In this document: positions 15,010 through 22,394 of the stretch, one piece after another
Position numbering within the stretch: the stretch's first letter is position 1
Layout of the letters: each line of letters starts with the position of its first letter
Assembly: GCA_002509495.1 (NCBI GenBank)
Contig: DAEV01000119.1
Location: forward strand, 1 to 28,573
Reading direction: 5' to 3'
Length of the DNA stretch: 28,573 nucleotides
Source: Methanolinea sp. UBA473
GTDB lineage: Archaea > Halobacteriota > Methanomicrobia > Methanomicrobiales > Methanospirillaceae
Made by a program: the position numbers and the translations under genes
Notes under the pieces: model-generated
The model's database searches: none
Told to the model about the DNA's origin: nothing
What the model saw: only the letters and a program-made list of their open reading frames with translations

Positions 15010-15969
15010 TCATCCCCGTTCGTACACGCCGGATCCGAGGAACCAGTTCCCGTCCACATCCATCACGTAGCTGGTCTTGTTCGCAGGGGTATCGTTTCCC
15101 AACGGATCGGGGCTCACATAGTTCACTACCCCGCTTCCGGTCCGGGCTGCGTCGATCATCGCCTGGACATGGGCGAATCCCTGCGGATCTGTGGCATTGC
15201 TACGGTTAGTACCCACGAGATCCTGACGGTAAGGCCAGGCAAGGGTAGTGCCGTTGTAGTCGTATGCAAAGATGTACTCGTCTCCCCGGACAAACGAACC
15301 GTTCATGTCGTTGAATGCAGAGAGTGCCGACTCTTTTCCATCGAGGATCGAGTAAGCCTTTGCATGCCGGACGAACATGACCAGCCTGTCGGGGACTCCC
15401 TCGACAAGGGGTATGGAATCGTCATCGTAAATTCCTGACCCCAGCCACCATTCGCCGTCGACCGTTTCCACGTACCCCAGTTTTGCTTCTACGGCATTGT
15501 CATGGACCGGGTTGATATAGTAGTAACGGACAAAGCCCTTCCCCTCCGCGACCACCGTATCCCGTAAGTCGCGGATGAACAGGTTCCCGCGGGCATCTGT
15601 CTCGTATAACCGGTTGACACCGATCTTCTCGGGGTTGACGGGGTGAGCGATGGTAGTGCCGGAGAGGTTGTAGGCATAGATGTAGAGCACCCCCCGGAAG
15701 AAGGAGCCGTTCCGTTTGTCAAATTCGGCGAGGGCCCGTTCTTTCCCTTCGGTCCTCGCGTACTGGACCGCCTCGTTTACGAATGCAACCATCCCGGTCC
15801 GGGTGGCAGTCCCCCCTCCGGTGGGAGCAGGGGTGGGAGTTGCTGTATGGTCTGGATCCTGTTCCACCGGAGAGCGGGGCGCAGTACACCCTGCAGCCAC
15901 CAGGAGCAGGATCGCGATGAGGACAAACAGGAGAAAGCCCCGTATCCGATTGGAACCCGGATCCTGCAT
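15010..15969 (-). CDS. Lipoprotein with two tandem Cache-type sensor domains
   Basis: This 319-residue protein starts with a signal peptide ending in a lipobox (LLVAAGC, Cys28), then a Thr/Pro/Gly-rich linker. Two homologous domains of about 120 residues follow, at roughly 57-178 and 190-318. Both contain the order ALxxF-ND/KR-NGSFxRG, YIxAY, GTTxAxP, GxNR, then D-GxxxVxYxY, and both end W-LGSGIY or F-LGSGVY. This resembles the single-Cache (Cache_2) ligand-binding domains found outside chemoreceptors and kinases. Here no kinase, HAMP or methyl-accepting domain is attached, so it may be a lipid-anchored binding protein that works with a separate receptor; that is inference. There is no Shine-Dalgarno; a TATA-like element near 15990-16000 suggests a short leader. 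Confidence 0.8.
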   Translation of the reverse strand: MQDPGSNRIRGFLLFVLIAILLLVAAGCTAPRSPVEQDPDHTATPTPAPTGGGTATRTGMVAFVNEAVQYARTEGKERALAEFDKRNGSFFRGVLYIYAYNLSGTTIAHPVNPEKIGVNRLYETDARGNLFIRDLRDTVVAEGKGFVRYYYINPVHDNAVEAKLGYVETVDGEWWLGSGIYDDDSIPLVEGVPDRLVMFVRHAKAYSILDGKESALSAFNDMNGSFVRGDEYIFAYDYNGTTLAWPYRQDLVGTNRSNATDPQGFAHVQAMIDAARTGSGVVNYVSPDPLGNDTPANKTSYVMDVDGNWFLGSGVYERG

Positions 15970-16078
15970 GCCAGGAATATCAGTGGTCCGATAAAAAATA
16001 GTACACGGAAGCGTACCTGCATGCCGGGTGCAAAGGAGATAAGTCGGAAGATGGCGAATAGATCAGGGACTGATATCC

Positions 16079-16729
16079 ATGCTCGAGCGCATTACCCGCC
16101 GGGAGCGATCTGACCTGCTCATCGCCTGGCTTGCCATTTCAATTGCATTCTCCCTTGTATATATCGGTGGAATTGGATTCGGGGGAAGAATCTTTACCGG
16201 AAAGGCATCGATTGATGAGTATATTCTCTTCCTCCTCATCTCCATGGTGACCGTAGGTATCGGGTTCATCCTCCACGAACTGGCTCACAAGTTCACGGCC
16301 ATGCGCTTCGGATACTGGGCGGAGTTCCAGAAGGACAACCTCATGCTGGTGGTGGCGGTGGCCATGGCCGCCCTCGTTGGGGTGGTCTTCGCCGCACCGG
16401 GTGCGACCGTGATCTATGGCCCGGGGCTGACCCGTGAGCAGAATGGCAAGATATCTGCAGCAGGCCCGGCAATCAACCTCCTCCTCTGTATCCCCTTCGC
16501 CCTGCTCCTCCTCATTTCCGTTGCCGTGGATGTGTCCCTCCTCAACCGGAACCTGCTCACCATGATCGGGATGGTGGGACTCCAGGTAAACGCGATGATC
16601 GCGGCATTCAACATGCTCCCGGTGAGCGTTCTGGACGGAAGGAAGGTGCTTGCCTGGAACCCGGCGATCTTTGCGGTCCTGATCGCGGCCGCGTTTGGAA
16701 TCCTACTGGCAACCTTTCTCTATCTCTGA
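16079..16729 (+). CDS. Site-2-protease-like zinc metallopeptidase (M50 family)
   Basis: The 216-residue membrane protein has about six hydrophobic segments. The zinc-binding motif HELAH (His66, Glu67, His70) sits in segment two, in GIGFILHELAHKFTAMRFG. The third ligand, Asp186, lies in FNMLPVSVLDGRKV. AAGPAINLLLCIPF matches the G-P-x-x-N motif between them. The family cleaves membrane-embedded helices, often to release transcription factors or trim signal peptides; the substrate here is unknown. No PDZ or CBS domain is attached, typical for short archaeal forms. The ATG at 16079 has no ribosome binding site. It precedes the cbi operon but is separated by about 110 AT-rich bases and a new promoter. 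Confidence 0.88.
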   Translation: MLERITRRERSDLLIAWLAISIAFSLVYIGGIGFGGRIFTGKASIDEYILFLLISMVTVGIGFILHELAHKFTAMRFGYWAEFQKDNLMLVVAVAMAALVGVVFAAPGATVIYGPGLTREQNGKISAAGPAINLLLCIPFALLLLISVAVDVSLLNRNLLTMIGMVGLQVNAMIAAFNMLPVSVLDGRKVLAWNPAIFAVLIAAAFGILLATFLYL

Positions 16730-16764
16730 TCTACACTTACTTTTTCGGAAGTGCGAAATGGTAA

Positions 16765-16776
16765 GAGATATATAGA
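16765..16776 (+). promoter_or_regulatory. TATA box of the cbiMNQO operon
   Basis: GAGATATATAGA in an AT-rich stretch is a good archaeal TATA box. Transcription start is expected about 25 nt downstream, near 16796. This leaves a leader of about 45 nt that carries the ribosome binding site AAAGGAGAT at 16824-16832 ahead of the cbiM ATG. Confidence 0.6.
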
Positions 16777-16788
16777 AATTTAAGCTAA

Positions 16789-16824
16789 TACAAATAAAAT
16801 TGTTTTAAATCAAATTTAATTGTA
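16789..16824 (+). promoter_or_regulatory. Operator-like inverted repeat at the cbiM promoter
   Basis: TACAAATAAAATTG and CAAATTTAATTGTA form two 14-base half-sites with 12 of 14 positions complementary, spaced by 8 bases. The dyad overlaps the predicted transcription start, where binding of a dimer or tetramer would block transcription. A metal-responsive repressor (NikR- or DtxR-like) is an obvious candidate, but no such gene is in the window. Confidence 0.5.
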
Positions 16825-16840
16825 AAGGAGATCGGAAAAC

Positions 16841-17533
16841 ATGCATATCATGGAAGGATTCCTGCCATTGCAATGGGCTCTTGCATGGTGGCTTGTGGCC
16901 GCACCATGCCTGATTTTCGGGATTTATCGGTTGAAAAGGATTCTTGAGGCAAACCGGGAAGCGCTGCCGTTGCTCGGGGTGACAGGAGGATTCATTTTCA
17001 TCCTGTCCTCCCTGAAACTCCCCTCGGTCACGGGAAGCTGCTCGCATCCTACCGGCACCGGGCTCTCCTCGGTCTGCTTCGGGCCATGGATCACTTCGCT
17101 AATCTGCGCGATCGTACTCCTCTTCCAGAGCCTCTTCCTTGCCCACGGAGGACTTTCGGTCCTTGGAGCAAATATCGTATCGATGGGAATCGTAGGCCCC
17201 CTGGCAGGATGGGGAATCTACCGGGCACTCCGGGACACAGGGGTGAGCATGTACCTGACCGTGTTCCTGGCATGCACCATCGCCGATCTCTGCACCTATA
17301 TCGTCACTTCCCTCGAACTTGCACTCGCTTACCCTGCCGAGGTGGGGGGATTCGCAACCTCGTTTGCCCTGTTCATGGGAATCTTCGCCCTCACCCAGAT
17401 CCCGCTGGCAATCGTGGAGGGTGTGGTCCTGGCACTGGTCTTCAAGTATATCGTGCAGTTGAAGCCCGAGATCCTCGTCCGCCTGAAGGTGTTCCCCGAG
17501 GACAGGATCAGGGCTGCAGGGAGTGATTCCTGA
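16841..17533 (+). CDS. cbiM: Cobalt transport protein CbiM (substrate-specific component)
   Basis: The 230-residue membrane protein is the metal-binding S component of an energy-coupling-factor importer. The N-terminus MHIMEGFLP is diagnostic: in this family the mature N-terminus and His2 coordinate Co2+ or Ni2+. The second metal-site segment, SLKLPSVTGSCSHPTGTGL (residues about 56-75), contains the conserved His. About six to seven membrane segments follow. The Cys before that His (SCSHPTG) is also often seen. Cobalt is favoured because a cbiN gene follows, but CbiMN-type systems for nickel exist and motif reading cannot separate them. AAAGGAGAT precedes the ATG. The stop overlaps cbiN by one base. 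Confidence 0.93.
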   Translation: MHIMEGFLPLQWALAWWLVAAPCLIFGIYRLKRILEANREALPLLGVTGGFIFILSSLKLPSVTGSCSHPTGTGLSSVCFGPWITSLICAIVLLFQSLFLAHGGLSVLGANIVSMGIVGPLAGWGIYRALRDTGVSMYLTVFLACTIADLCTYIVTSLELALAYPAEVGGFATSFALFMGIFALTQIPLAIVEGVVLALVFKYIVQLKPEILVRLKVFPEDRIRAAGSDS

Positions 17534-17838
17534 TGGCGTTCCGCTATCGCCTGGAGATCATCGCGGTCGTTGCAGTCGTCTGCTTCTGCGGGCTGTTCCT
17601 GTATACCAGTTCCCTGATGAGTGATGCCGGGTATGCAGGATCCGACACGGTGGGATCGGCCAGGGTGGCAGAACTTGCCGGGGTCTCAGCGGAGGATTTC
17701 CGGCCCCTCGTGCCGCAGTGGGAACCTCCGAGCGGCGAGATTGAATCGGGGCTGTTTGCACTCCAGGCAGCTGTCGGAGGCATCTTTGTAGGATGGGTAT
17801 TCGGGTACTGGAAAGGTCAGAAGAATAGAAGCAGCTGA
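17533..17838 (+). CDS. cbiN: Cobalt transport protein CbiN
   Basis: The 101-residue protein has the CbiN layout: an N-terminal membrane helix (residues about 7-27, IIAVVAVVCFCGLFLYTSS), an extracytoplasmic loop, and a C-terminal helix (FALQAAVGGIFVGWVFGYW). The loop contains FRPLVPQWEPPSGEIESGLF, the conserved W-x-P-PSGEIESxLF signature. CbiN interacts with CbiM and is required for metal loading. It starts one base inside the cbiM stop (TGATG), so translation is coupled. Length is usual. Confidence 0.93.
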   Translation: MAFRYRLEIIAVVAVVCFCGLFLYTSSLMSDAGYAGSDTVGSARVAELAGVSAEDFRPLVPQWEPPSGEIESGLFALQAAVGGIFVGWVFGYWKGQKNRSS

Positions 17839-17862
17839 AAAGTACATGAGATCAGGTATTGC

Positions 17863-18651
17863 ATGTACGAAGAACTCCTCGAGGACATCGCCCAGCAGAA
17901 CGGGTTAAGGGAGGTCAACACCTACACAAAACTCGCTGCAGGCCTCGGAGGCATCCTCCTGTGCCTCCTCTCCACGAGTTACATCGCTCCGCTGTTCATC
18001 GCGATAGCGCTCTCCCTGTCCCTTCTGTTTCTCGCACGTATTGACAAAAAGACCTACGGGAAGATCTTCGTTGCACCCGTGATCTTTGCCCTGTTCAGCG
18101 TCAGTGTGATCCTCCTCCTCAGCGGAGGAGAGGGGGTGTTCTGGAGCTGGCAGCCGCTCTCCTGGCTCTCGCTCTCGATCACCAGGGAGAGCATCAACGA
18201 GAGTATATTCGTCTTTTTCCGGGTCCTGGGGGGGATGTCGGCTCTTCTCTTTATTGCCCTGACAACTCCCATGACAGATCTCTTCATCGTGATGAAGCGT
18301 GCCCGGCTCCCGGAGGAGGTCCTGGATCTCGCAATGATCATCTACCGCACCATCTTCATGATCATGGCACATCTCGTCCTGGTGTACCAGGCGCAGATGA
18401 TGCGCCTTGGATATAGATCGTTCCGGGAGTCGATCCGGTCGTTCGCCACCCTCTGCGGGGCTGTCTTCATCGCCAGCTGGGAAGCGGGCGAAGACCTGAT
18501 CAAGGCTATGGAGGCTCGCTGTTACGAGGGGAAGTTCGCAGTACTGGGAGAAGGCAGGCCTGTTCGCCTGCCATCGGCCATGGCAGTCTTTTCGTTCCTC
18601 CTGGTGTCGGGGGGGATCGTCGTGACCACCCAACATCTCACCATATTGTAG
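17863..18651 (+). CDS. cbiQ: Energy-coupling factor transmembrane protein CbiQ
   Basis: The 262-residue protein is the T component that links the CbiMN part to the ATPase. It has about five or six membrane segments. The cytoplasmic coupling helices contain the two conserved Ala-Arg-Gly/Arg-x-type motifs: MKRARLPEEVLDLAMIIYR, and later KAMEARCYEG, with the canonical MxARG form changed to MEARCYEG. AGGT lies 7 nt ahead of the ATG at 17863. It is separated by 24 bases from cbiN and 10 bases from cbiO. An N-terminal helical stretch (YEELLEDIAQQNGLREVNTYTK) precedes the first membrane segment, as is common in CbiQ. Confidence 0.93.
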   Translation: MYEELLEDIAQQNGLREVNTYTKLAAGLGGILLCLLSTSYIAPLFIAIALSLSLLFLARIDKKTYGKIFVAPVIFALFSVSVILLLSGGEGVFWSWQPLSWLSLSITRESINESIFVFFRVLGGMSALLFIALTTPMTDLFIVMKRARLPEEVLDLAMIIYRTIFMIMAHLVLVYQAQMMRLGYRSFRESIRSFATLCGAVFIASWEAGEDLIKAMEARCYEGKFAVLGEGRPVRLPSAMAVFSFLLVSGGIVVTTQHLTIL

Positions 18652-18661
18652 GAGCAGAAGC

Positions 18662-19864
18662 ATGGGACGCATCATCCTGGAAGCCCGGGACATACGGTAT
18701 CGCTATCCCAGGGGAATGGAAGCAGTCCGGGGGATCAGCTTTCACGTGCGCAAAGGGGAGAAGATTGCCCTCGTGGGTCCCAACGGCGCCGGAAAGTCCA
18801 CGCTGCTGCTGATGTTCAACGGGATGATCCGTCCGGATTCCGGGGCCATCCTCGTCGACAATGATCCGATCCGGTACGATCGGTCTTCTCTTCGCAGCCT
18901 TCGAAAGAGGGTCGGGTTCGTCATGCAGAATCCTGACCGGCAGATCATCTCCCCCACAGTCTTCCAGGACGTGGCATTCGGACCCACCAACCTGGGATAC
19001 AGCGAGAAAAAGGTCAAAGCCGCCGTGGAAAAAGCCCTCCGACAGGTGGGTCTGGTGGGATTTGACCGCCGGCCACCCCACAACCTTTCCGGGGGTGAGA
19101 AGAAGCGGGTGGCGATCGCCGGGGTGCTGGCCATGGACCCGGATATCCTCGTCTTTGACGAACCTACGAGTGGCCTGGATCCCACAGGATCGGAGGATAT
19201 CATGGAACTCCTCGAGGAGCTGAACCAGCAGGGAAAGACGGTGATCATCTCGACCCATGATATCGAGCTTGCCTATCCCTGGGCCGACCGGGCTATCCTT
19301 CTCCTGAATGGAAAAATCCTCCAGGAGGATGTCCCGGACGTCGCATTCGGGAGCCAGGAACTGGTGCGGAAAGCCCAGCTTTCCATGCCGACGCTGCTCG
19401 AACTGTACCTTGAACTGGAGAGACGGGGGTTCCGCCTTCCCGAACGGAGGCCAAGGACTGTCCTCGACATGCTCAATGTCATTGACCGCGCCTTCAGAAA
19501 CAAGCCCTGTTACACGGAACCCGGAAGGATTACGCTTCTGAATGTGGATACGTCATGGGATGCGGAGCATCATGCCTTGCAGACTGCCCGGCCCGGAATC
19601 TCTATCGGGGCCATGGGAACCCGTGCCAAGCAGTATGCAGCGGAACGAAAGATCCCCCTTGACTTCACCTATGGGGTCATCGATAAATGCATCCTGAAGG
19701 CACTGCTGGGAGAGGACAGTCTGATCCTCATCACCGGCAGCATGGTGAGAAGGGTTCACGAGAGGGTGGAGGAGTTTTGCCGGGAGAACAAGGTACACCT
19801 CATGGTCTCGGCCGTTTCATCCGATCAGGAAAAGGAAGAAACCGAACCGACTTCATCGAAGTGA
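18662..19864 (+). CDS. cbiO: Cobalt ECF transporter ATPase CbiO with C-terminal extension
   Basis: Residues 1-260 form a standard ECF ATPase: Walker A GPNGAGKST (39-47), Q-loop VMQNPDRQ (87-94), signature LSGGEKKRVAIA (142-153), Walker B DILVFDEPTSGLDP (161-174) and switch His in STHD (197-200). It powers metal import with CbiM, N and Q. The protein is 400 residues, while common CbiO proteins have about 275. The extra part, about 265-400, has an alpha/beta pattern with RITLLNVDTSWDAEHHAL, then GAMGTRAKQYAAERKIPLDF and DSLILITGSMVRRVHERVEEF. It has no obvious metal motif beyond a His pair (EHH) and ends in an acidic tail. I do not recognise this domain. GGAG precedes the ATG. It is the last cbi gene seen. 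Confidence 0.93.
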   Translation: MGRIILEARDIRYRYPRGMEAVRGISFHVRKGEKIALVGPNGAGKSTLLLMFNGMIRPDSGAILVDNDPIRYDRSSLRSLRKRVGFVMQNPDRQIISPTVFQDVAFGPTNLGYSEKKVKAAVEKALRQVGLVGFDRRPPHNLSGGEKKRVAIAGVLAMDPDILVFDEPTSGLDPTGSEDIMELLEELNQQGKTVIISTHDIELAYPWADRAILLLNGKILQEDVPDVAFGSQELVRKAQLSMPTLLELYLELERRGFRLPERRPRTVLDMLNVIDRAFRNKPCYTEPGRITLLNVDTSWDAEHHALQTARPGISIGAMGTRAKQYAAERKIPLDFTYGVIDKCILKALLGEDSLILITGSMVRRVHERVEEFCRENKVHLMVSAVSSDQEKEETEPTSSK

Positions 19865-19971
19865 GTGGAGAGGTAGTATGCGAGGATCCTGCAGGCTGAC
19901 TGGACAGACCCGGGCGACTGGACCCACGGGACCGCGAAAATTCCTCTCCCGGTAGATTGAGGGGCCGCGCC

Positions 19972-20169
19972 ATGCCTAAGACCCCCCCAAGAACTGATCC
20001 GAAGGTCCTGTCCGCTGCGTTCGACCTGGTCTTCCGACAGGGGCGGTCCCCGCCATCCTGCCCGGCCCCGGACGAGTCGGACCTGTTAAACCGTATCTGG
20101 GACCGGGTGCCGGAAGCCACCGCCGCTGCATGCAGGGAGGCCCTATACGGGTCCGGAGGCTCTCCGTAG
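19972..20169 (+). CDS. Hypothetical small protein, first half of a possibly frameshifted gene
   Basis: The 65 residues start at ATG 19972, 8 nt after GAGGGG. The acidic, helical part DPKVLSAAFDLVFRQG and DESDLLNRIWDRVPEATAAACREALYGSG looks like a real protein. It resembles the next open frame (VYEVCDALRKGAF, then NPGFTEEEYRNAFAVG) in layout: two helices, a Pro/Gly turn, then a helix ending A-x-x-G. The two frames overlap and are shifted by one base, so this may be the N-terminal repeat of a single two-repeat protein of about 120 residues. No family is recognised. It follows cbiO by about 105 bases. Confidence 0.4.
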   Translation: MPKTPPRTDPKVLSAAFDLVFRQGRSPPSCPAPDESDLLNRIWDRVPEATAAACREALYGSGGSP

Positions 20170-20330
20170 ATGTCTACGAGGTGTGCGATGCCCTCCGGAA
20201 GGGCGCCTTCGGAAGCGGGGAAGAGGCGCGGAACACCGCAGTCAGGGTTCTGGCGGAAAAGAACCCCGGCTTTACTGAGGAAGAGTACCGGAATGCATTC
20301 GCAGTGGGAATGATGTGGACGTCGTTCTGA
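20130..20330 (+). CDS. Hypothetical small protein, second half of a possibly frameshifted gene
   Basis: The convincing part begins near 20165 (DVYEVCDALRKGAFGSGEEA) and ends FTEEEYRNAFAVGMMWTSF. It is acidic and helical and has strong third-position G/C, as in real genes here. The only in-frame ATG, at 20130, lies inside the preceding frame and has no ribosome binding site. A GGAGG at 20154-20158 points instead at an ATG (20170) in a frame that gives nonsense. The simplest reading is a one-base insertion or deletion near 20145-20168 in a formerly single gene, or a sequencing error. Programmed frameshifting is less likely, since no slippery run is seen. Confidence 0.45.
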   Translation: MQGGPIRVRRLSVDVYEVCDALRKGAFGSGEEARNTAVRVLAEKNPGFTEEEYRNAFAVGMMWTSF

Positions 20331-20431
20331 GGTGGAACACTTTTTCCGGATCCTGAGAAATATGATATCCGTGGGGTGCATCCGTTGAACAGAACCAGGA
20401 AAGACCGGGGCAGATTGGTTGATCCTCCGGT

Positions 20432-21040
20432 TCACCCTTCCCTTTTCATCGCTTCGATCAACCGGACCACCTTCTCCCCTTTCTCATACGCCTCCTTCAT
20501 CGCAGTGGGATGACCCTTGATTCCCTGGTAACGATCCATATCGTTGGCAATGATATTGTCGTAGTACTCGAACCCGAGTGTGTTGAAGAACGCGGTGACT
20601 GCGGGGAAAGCGGCATCGAACACGTTATCCCAGGAGAGCCCGGCGGTGGAGAGGAAGATCCCCTTATGGTGCCGGATGTGCTCATCCGGGAAAAAAAGGG
20701 TCTTTAAGATAAATTTCCTGGCCCAGATGTACTGCGCCCTGTCGATCAAGCCTTTCAATTCAGCGGTGATGCCCATGCTGTAGATGGGGGAGGCAACCGC
20801 CACACAGTCCGCGGCAAGGATCCGCTCGAACAGGGGGATGGCATCGTCCTTCACGATGCATTCCCCGGTCTTATGGCAGGTGTTGCACCCACGACAGGGG
20901 GTGTAGTTCAGGCTCTTTAAAATCACCTTATCCGCATCCGCCCCGGCAGCCGTCGCTCCTTCGAGGAATGCGTCCAGCAGGGTTTCTGTATTTCCGTGCC
21001 GGTGGGGGCTGCCTGAGATGCCAAGCACGATTACGCTCAT
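20432..21040 (-). CDS. Iron-sulfur flavoprotein (Isf-like NADPH-dependent FMN reductase family)
   Basis: This 202-residue protein has a flavodoxin-like fold. ISGSPHRHGNTETLLDAFL (residues about 8-26) is the FMN phosphate loop. Cysteines 49, 52, 55 and 61 (CRGCNTCHKTGEC) form the compact CxxCxxCx5C motif that binds a [4Fe-4S] cluster in Methanosarcina Isf. ASPIYSMGITAELKGLIDR matches the second flavin-contact region. Isf takes electrons from ferredoxin and can reduce O2 and H2O2. It begins 8 bases downstream of the stop of a paralogue that itself follows a peroxiredoxin, so a role in oxidant defence is likely. Length is typical. The start at 21040 lies just after the neighbour's stop. Confidence 0.9.
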   Translation of the reverse strand: MSVIVLGISGSPHRHGNTETLLDAFLEGATAAGADADKVILKSLNYTPCRGCNTCHKTGECIVKDDAIPLFERILAADCVAVASPIYSMGITAELKGLIDRAQYIWARKFILKTLFFPDEHIRHHKGIFLSTAGLSWDNVFDAAFPAVTAFFNTLGFEYYDNIIANDMDRYQGIKGHPTAMKEAYEKGEKVVRLIEAMKREG

Positions 21041-21048
21041 TAGAAGCC

Positions 21049-21663
21049 TCAGGACGAGAGCCGCGTCCGCAGTTCTGCGATCACTTCACGCCCGAGACGC
21101 GCGGCATCCTCGCGGGCGGTGGGATGATTCAGGATGGCACCCTTCTCATCGACCCCATTCACCATCAGGTAGTGGATGTCGGCATCCCGGACATCGATGA
21201 CGTGGAAAAAACACTTAACGGAGGGGATTGCGCCATTGAATACGTGATCCCAGTTCTGGCCCGCGGTGGAAAGGAAGATGCCAATGCGCTTCCCTTTCCG
21301 CTCCGGAGGAACGATCGGGAGTTTGAGCACGAATTTCCTGGACCGGAAGACCTGGAACCGGTCGATCAAGGCCTTGGCCTGGGCGCATATTCCCATACAG
21401 AAGATGGGTGCTGCGAGGATGATGCAGTCGGCCTCGATGATCTTGTCATGAAGGACGTCCATTCCATCCCGTTGCACGCATTTATTCAGAGTTTCGCAGG
21501 CGTTGCACCCTCTGCACGGGTTTACGTTGGCATCTGCAAGCGGCACTTTTTCGATGACCACTCCTTCCTCCTTTTTCATCGCCTCCAGCACCCAGTCGAG
21601 CAGAATCTCGGAGTTCCCGCCTCTCCGCGGGCTGCCGGCAAATGCAAGGACTTTGATCTCCAT
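21049..21663 (-). CDS. Iron-sulfur flavoprotein paralogue (Isf-like)
   Basis: The 204-residue protein has FAGSPRRGGNSEILLDWVL (FMN loop) and a full cluster motif CRGCNACETLNKC (Cys50, 53, 56, 62). It continues with AAPIFCMGICAQAKALIDRFQ and STAGQNWDHVFNGAIP. It is clearly related to the gene just downstream. The frame remains open to 21927, but that part is antisense to the peroxiredoxin gene, is Arg/Ser-rich, and is not credible. The start is ATG 21663, or the adjoining ATG 21666. The Shine-Dalgarno is weak. A U-rich tract (21733-21748) separates it from the peroxiredoxin, so it could have its own promoter or be read through. Electron donor and acceptor are unknown; ferredoxin is the family precedent. 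Confidence 0.9.
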   Translation of the reverse strand: MEIKVLAFAGSPRRGGNSEILLDWVLEAMKKEEGVVIEKVPLADANVNPCRGCNACETLNKCVQRDGMDVLHDKIIEADCIILAAPIFCMGICAQAKALIDRFQVFRSRKFVLKLPIVPPERKGKRIGIFLSTAGQNWDHVFNGAIPSVKCFFHVIDVRDADIHYLMVNGVDEKGAILNHPTAREDAARLGREVIAELRTRLSS

Positions 21664-21732
21664 CATTGACCGTTTGGCGCCTGGAGATGAAAAAGGATCG
21701 GAACAGGGAAAAGTGGCCATGGAAGGCCTGGA

Positions 21733-21748
21733 AAATAAGAAATAAGAA
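21733..21748 (-). terminator. U-rich tract after the peroxiredoxin gene
   Basis: On the minus strand TTCTTATTTCTTATTT follows the TAA stop directly. T-rich runs of this kind end archaeal transcripts, so part of the mRNA may stop here before the two flavoprotein genes. Confidence 0.45.
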
Positions 21749-22390
21749 TTAGATCTTCTTAAAGCAGAGATACCACTCTTTGCACTCGTACCCTTCCGAC
21801 AGGCGCTTATCCATCTCCGCCTTGGTCTTCGGCGCCGGGACCACGACCTTCTCCCCCGGCTGCCAGTTGGCAGGGGTAGCGACCCCGTGCTTGTCCGTGG
21901 TCTGGAGGGACCTGATGAGGCGAACAATCTCCGGCATGTAGCGCCCGCTGGTGAGCGGGTAGTAGATCATCGCCCGCAGGATCCCCTTGTCGTCGATGAA
22001 GAAAACCGCACGGATTGCAGCCGTGTTGCTCTGTCCTGGATGGATCATCCCGTACTTCTTTGCGACCTTCATATCCAGGTCAGCGATAATCGGGAACGGG
22101 ACCTCGACCCCCATCTTCTCCCTGATACTCCGGATCCAGGCCAGGTGCGAGGGCACCGAGTCGATGGAGAGTCCCATCAACTGGACGTTTAAGGATTTCA
22201 GCTCCTCCGCAATCGCGGAGAATGCAATGAATTCTGTAGTGCACACAGGAGTGAAATCTGCCGGGTGCGAGAACAGGACCAGCCATTTTCCCAAAAAGTC
22301 CGAGAGTTTGACCGTTCCCTGTGTGGTAAGGGCCTCGAAGTCGGGGGCCGGTTCACCGAGGATTGGCATGGAATTTCCTTCGCCGCACAT
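21749..22390 (-). CDS. Peroxiredoxin (Prx6-type, archaeal 2-Cys form)
   Basis: The 213-residue enzyme reduces H2O2 and alkyl hydroperoxides. The peroxidatic Cys50 lies in PADFTPVCTTEF, with Thr47 and the later Arg127 (AAIRAVFF) completing the active site. Cys203 and Cys209 near the C-terminus (CKEWYLC) have nearly the same position and spacing as the resolving cysteines of the Aeropyrum pernix enzyme, so it likely forms an intersubunit disulfide. The start at 22390 is firm: AAGGAG, embedded in the stop of the upstream CMD gene (GAAGGAGTAA), lies 8 nt ahead. An internal ATG at 22369 would shorten it by seven residues. It belongs to the leftward redox operon with desulforedoxin and CMD protein. 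Confidence 0.94.
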   Translation of the reverse strand: MCGEGNSMPILGEPAPDFEALTTQGTVKLSDFLGKWLVLFSHPADFTPVCTTEFIAFSAIAEELKSLNVQLMGLSIDSVPSHLAWIRSIREKMGVEVPFPIIADLDMKVAKKYGMIHPGQSNTAAIRAVFFIDDKGILRAMIYYPLTSGRYMPEIVRLIRSLQTTDKHGVATPANWQPGEKVVVPAPKTKAEMDKRLSEGYECKEWYLCFKKI

Positions 22391-22394
22391 AGGA

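Noticed and set aside
17905..18693. 262-residue open frame on the minus strand
   Set aside because: Antisense to cbiQ; Asp/Glu/His-rich translation without a domain.
21667..21927. Longer N-terminus for the second flavoprotein
   Set aside because: It would overlap the peroxiredoxin gene and encode Arg/Ser-rich sequence; the FMN loop begins right after ATG 21663.
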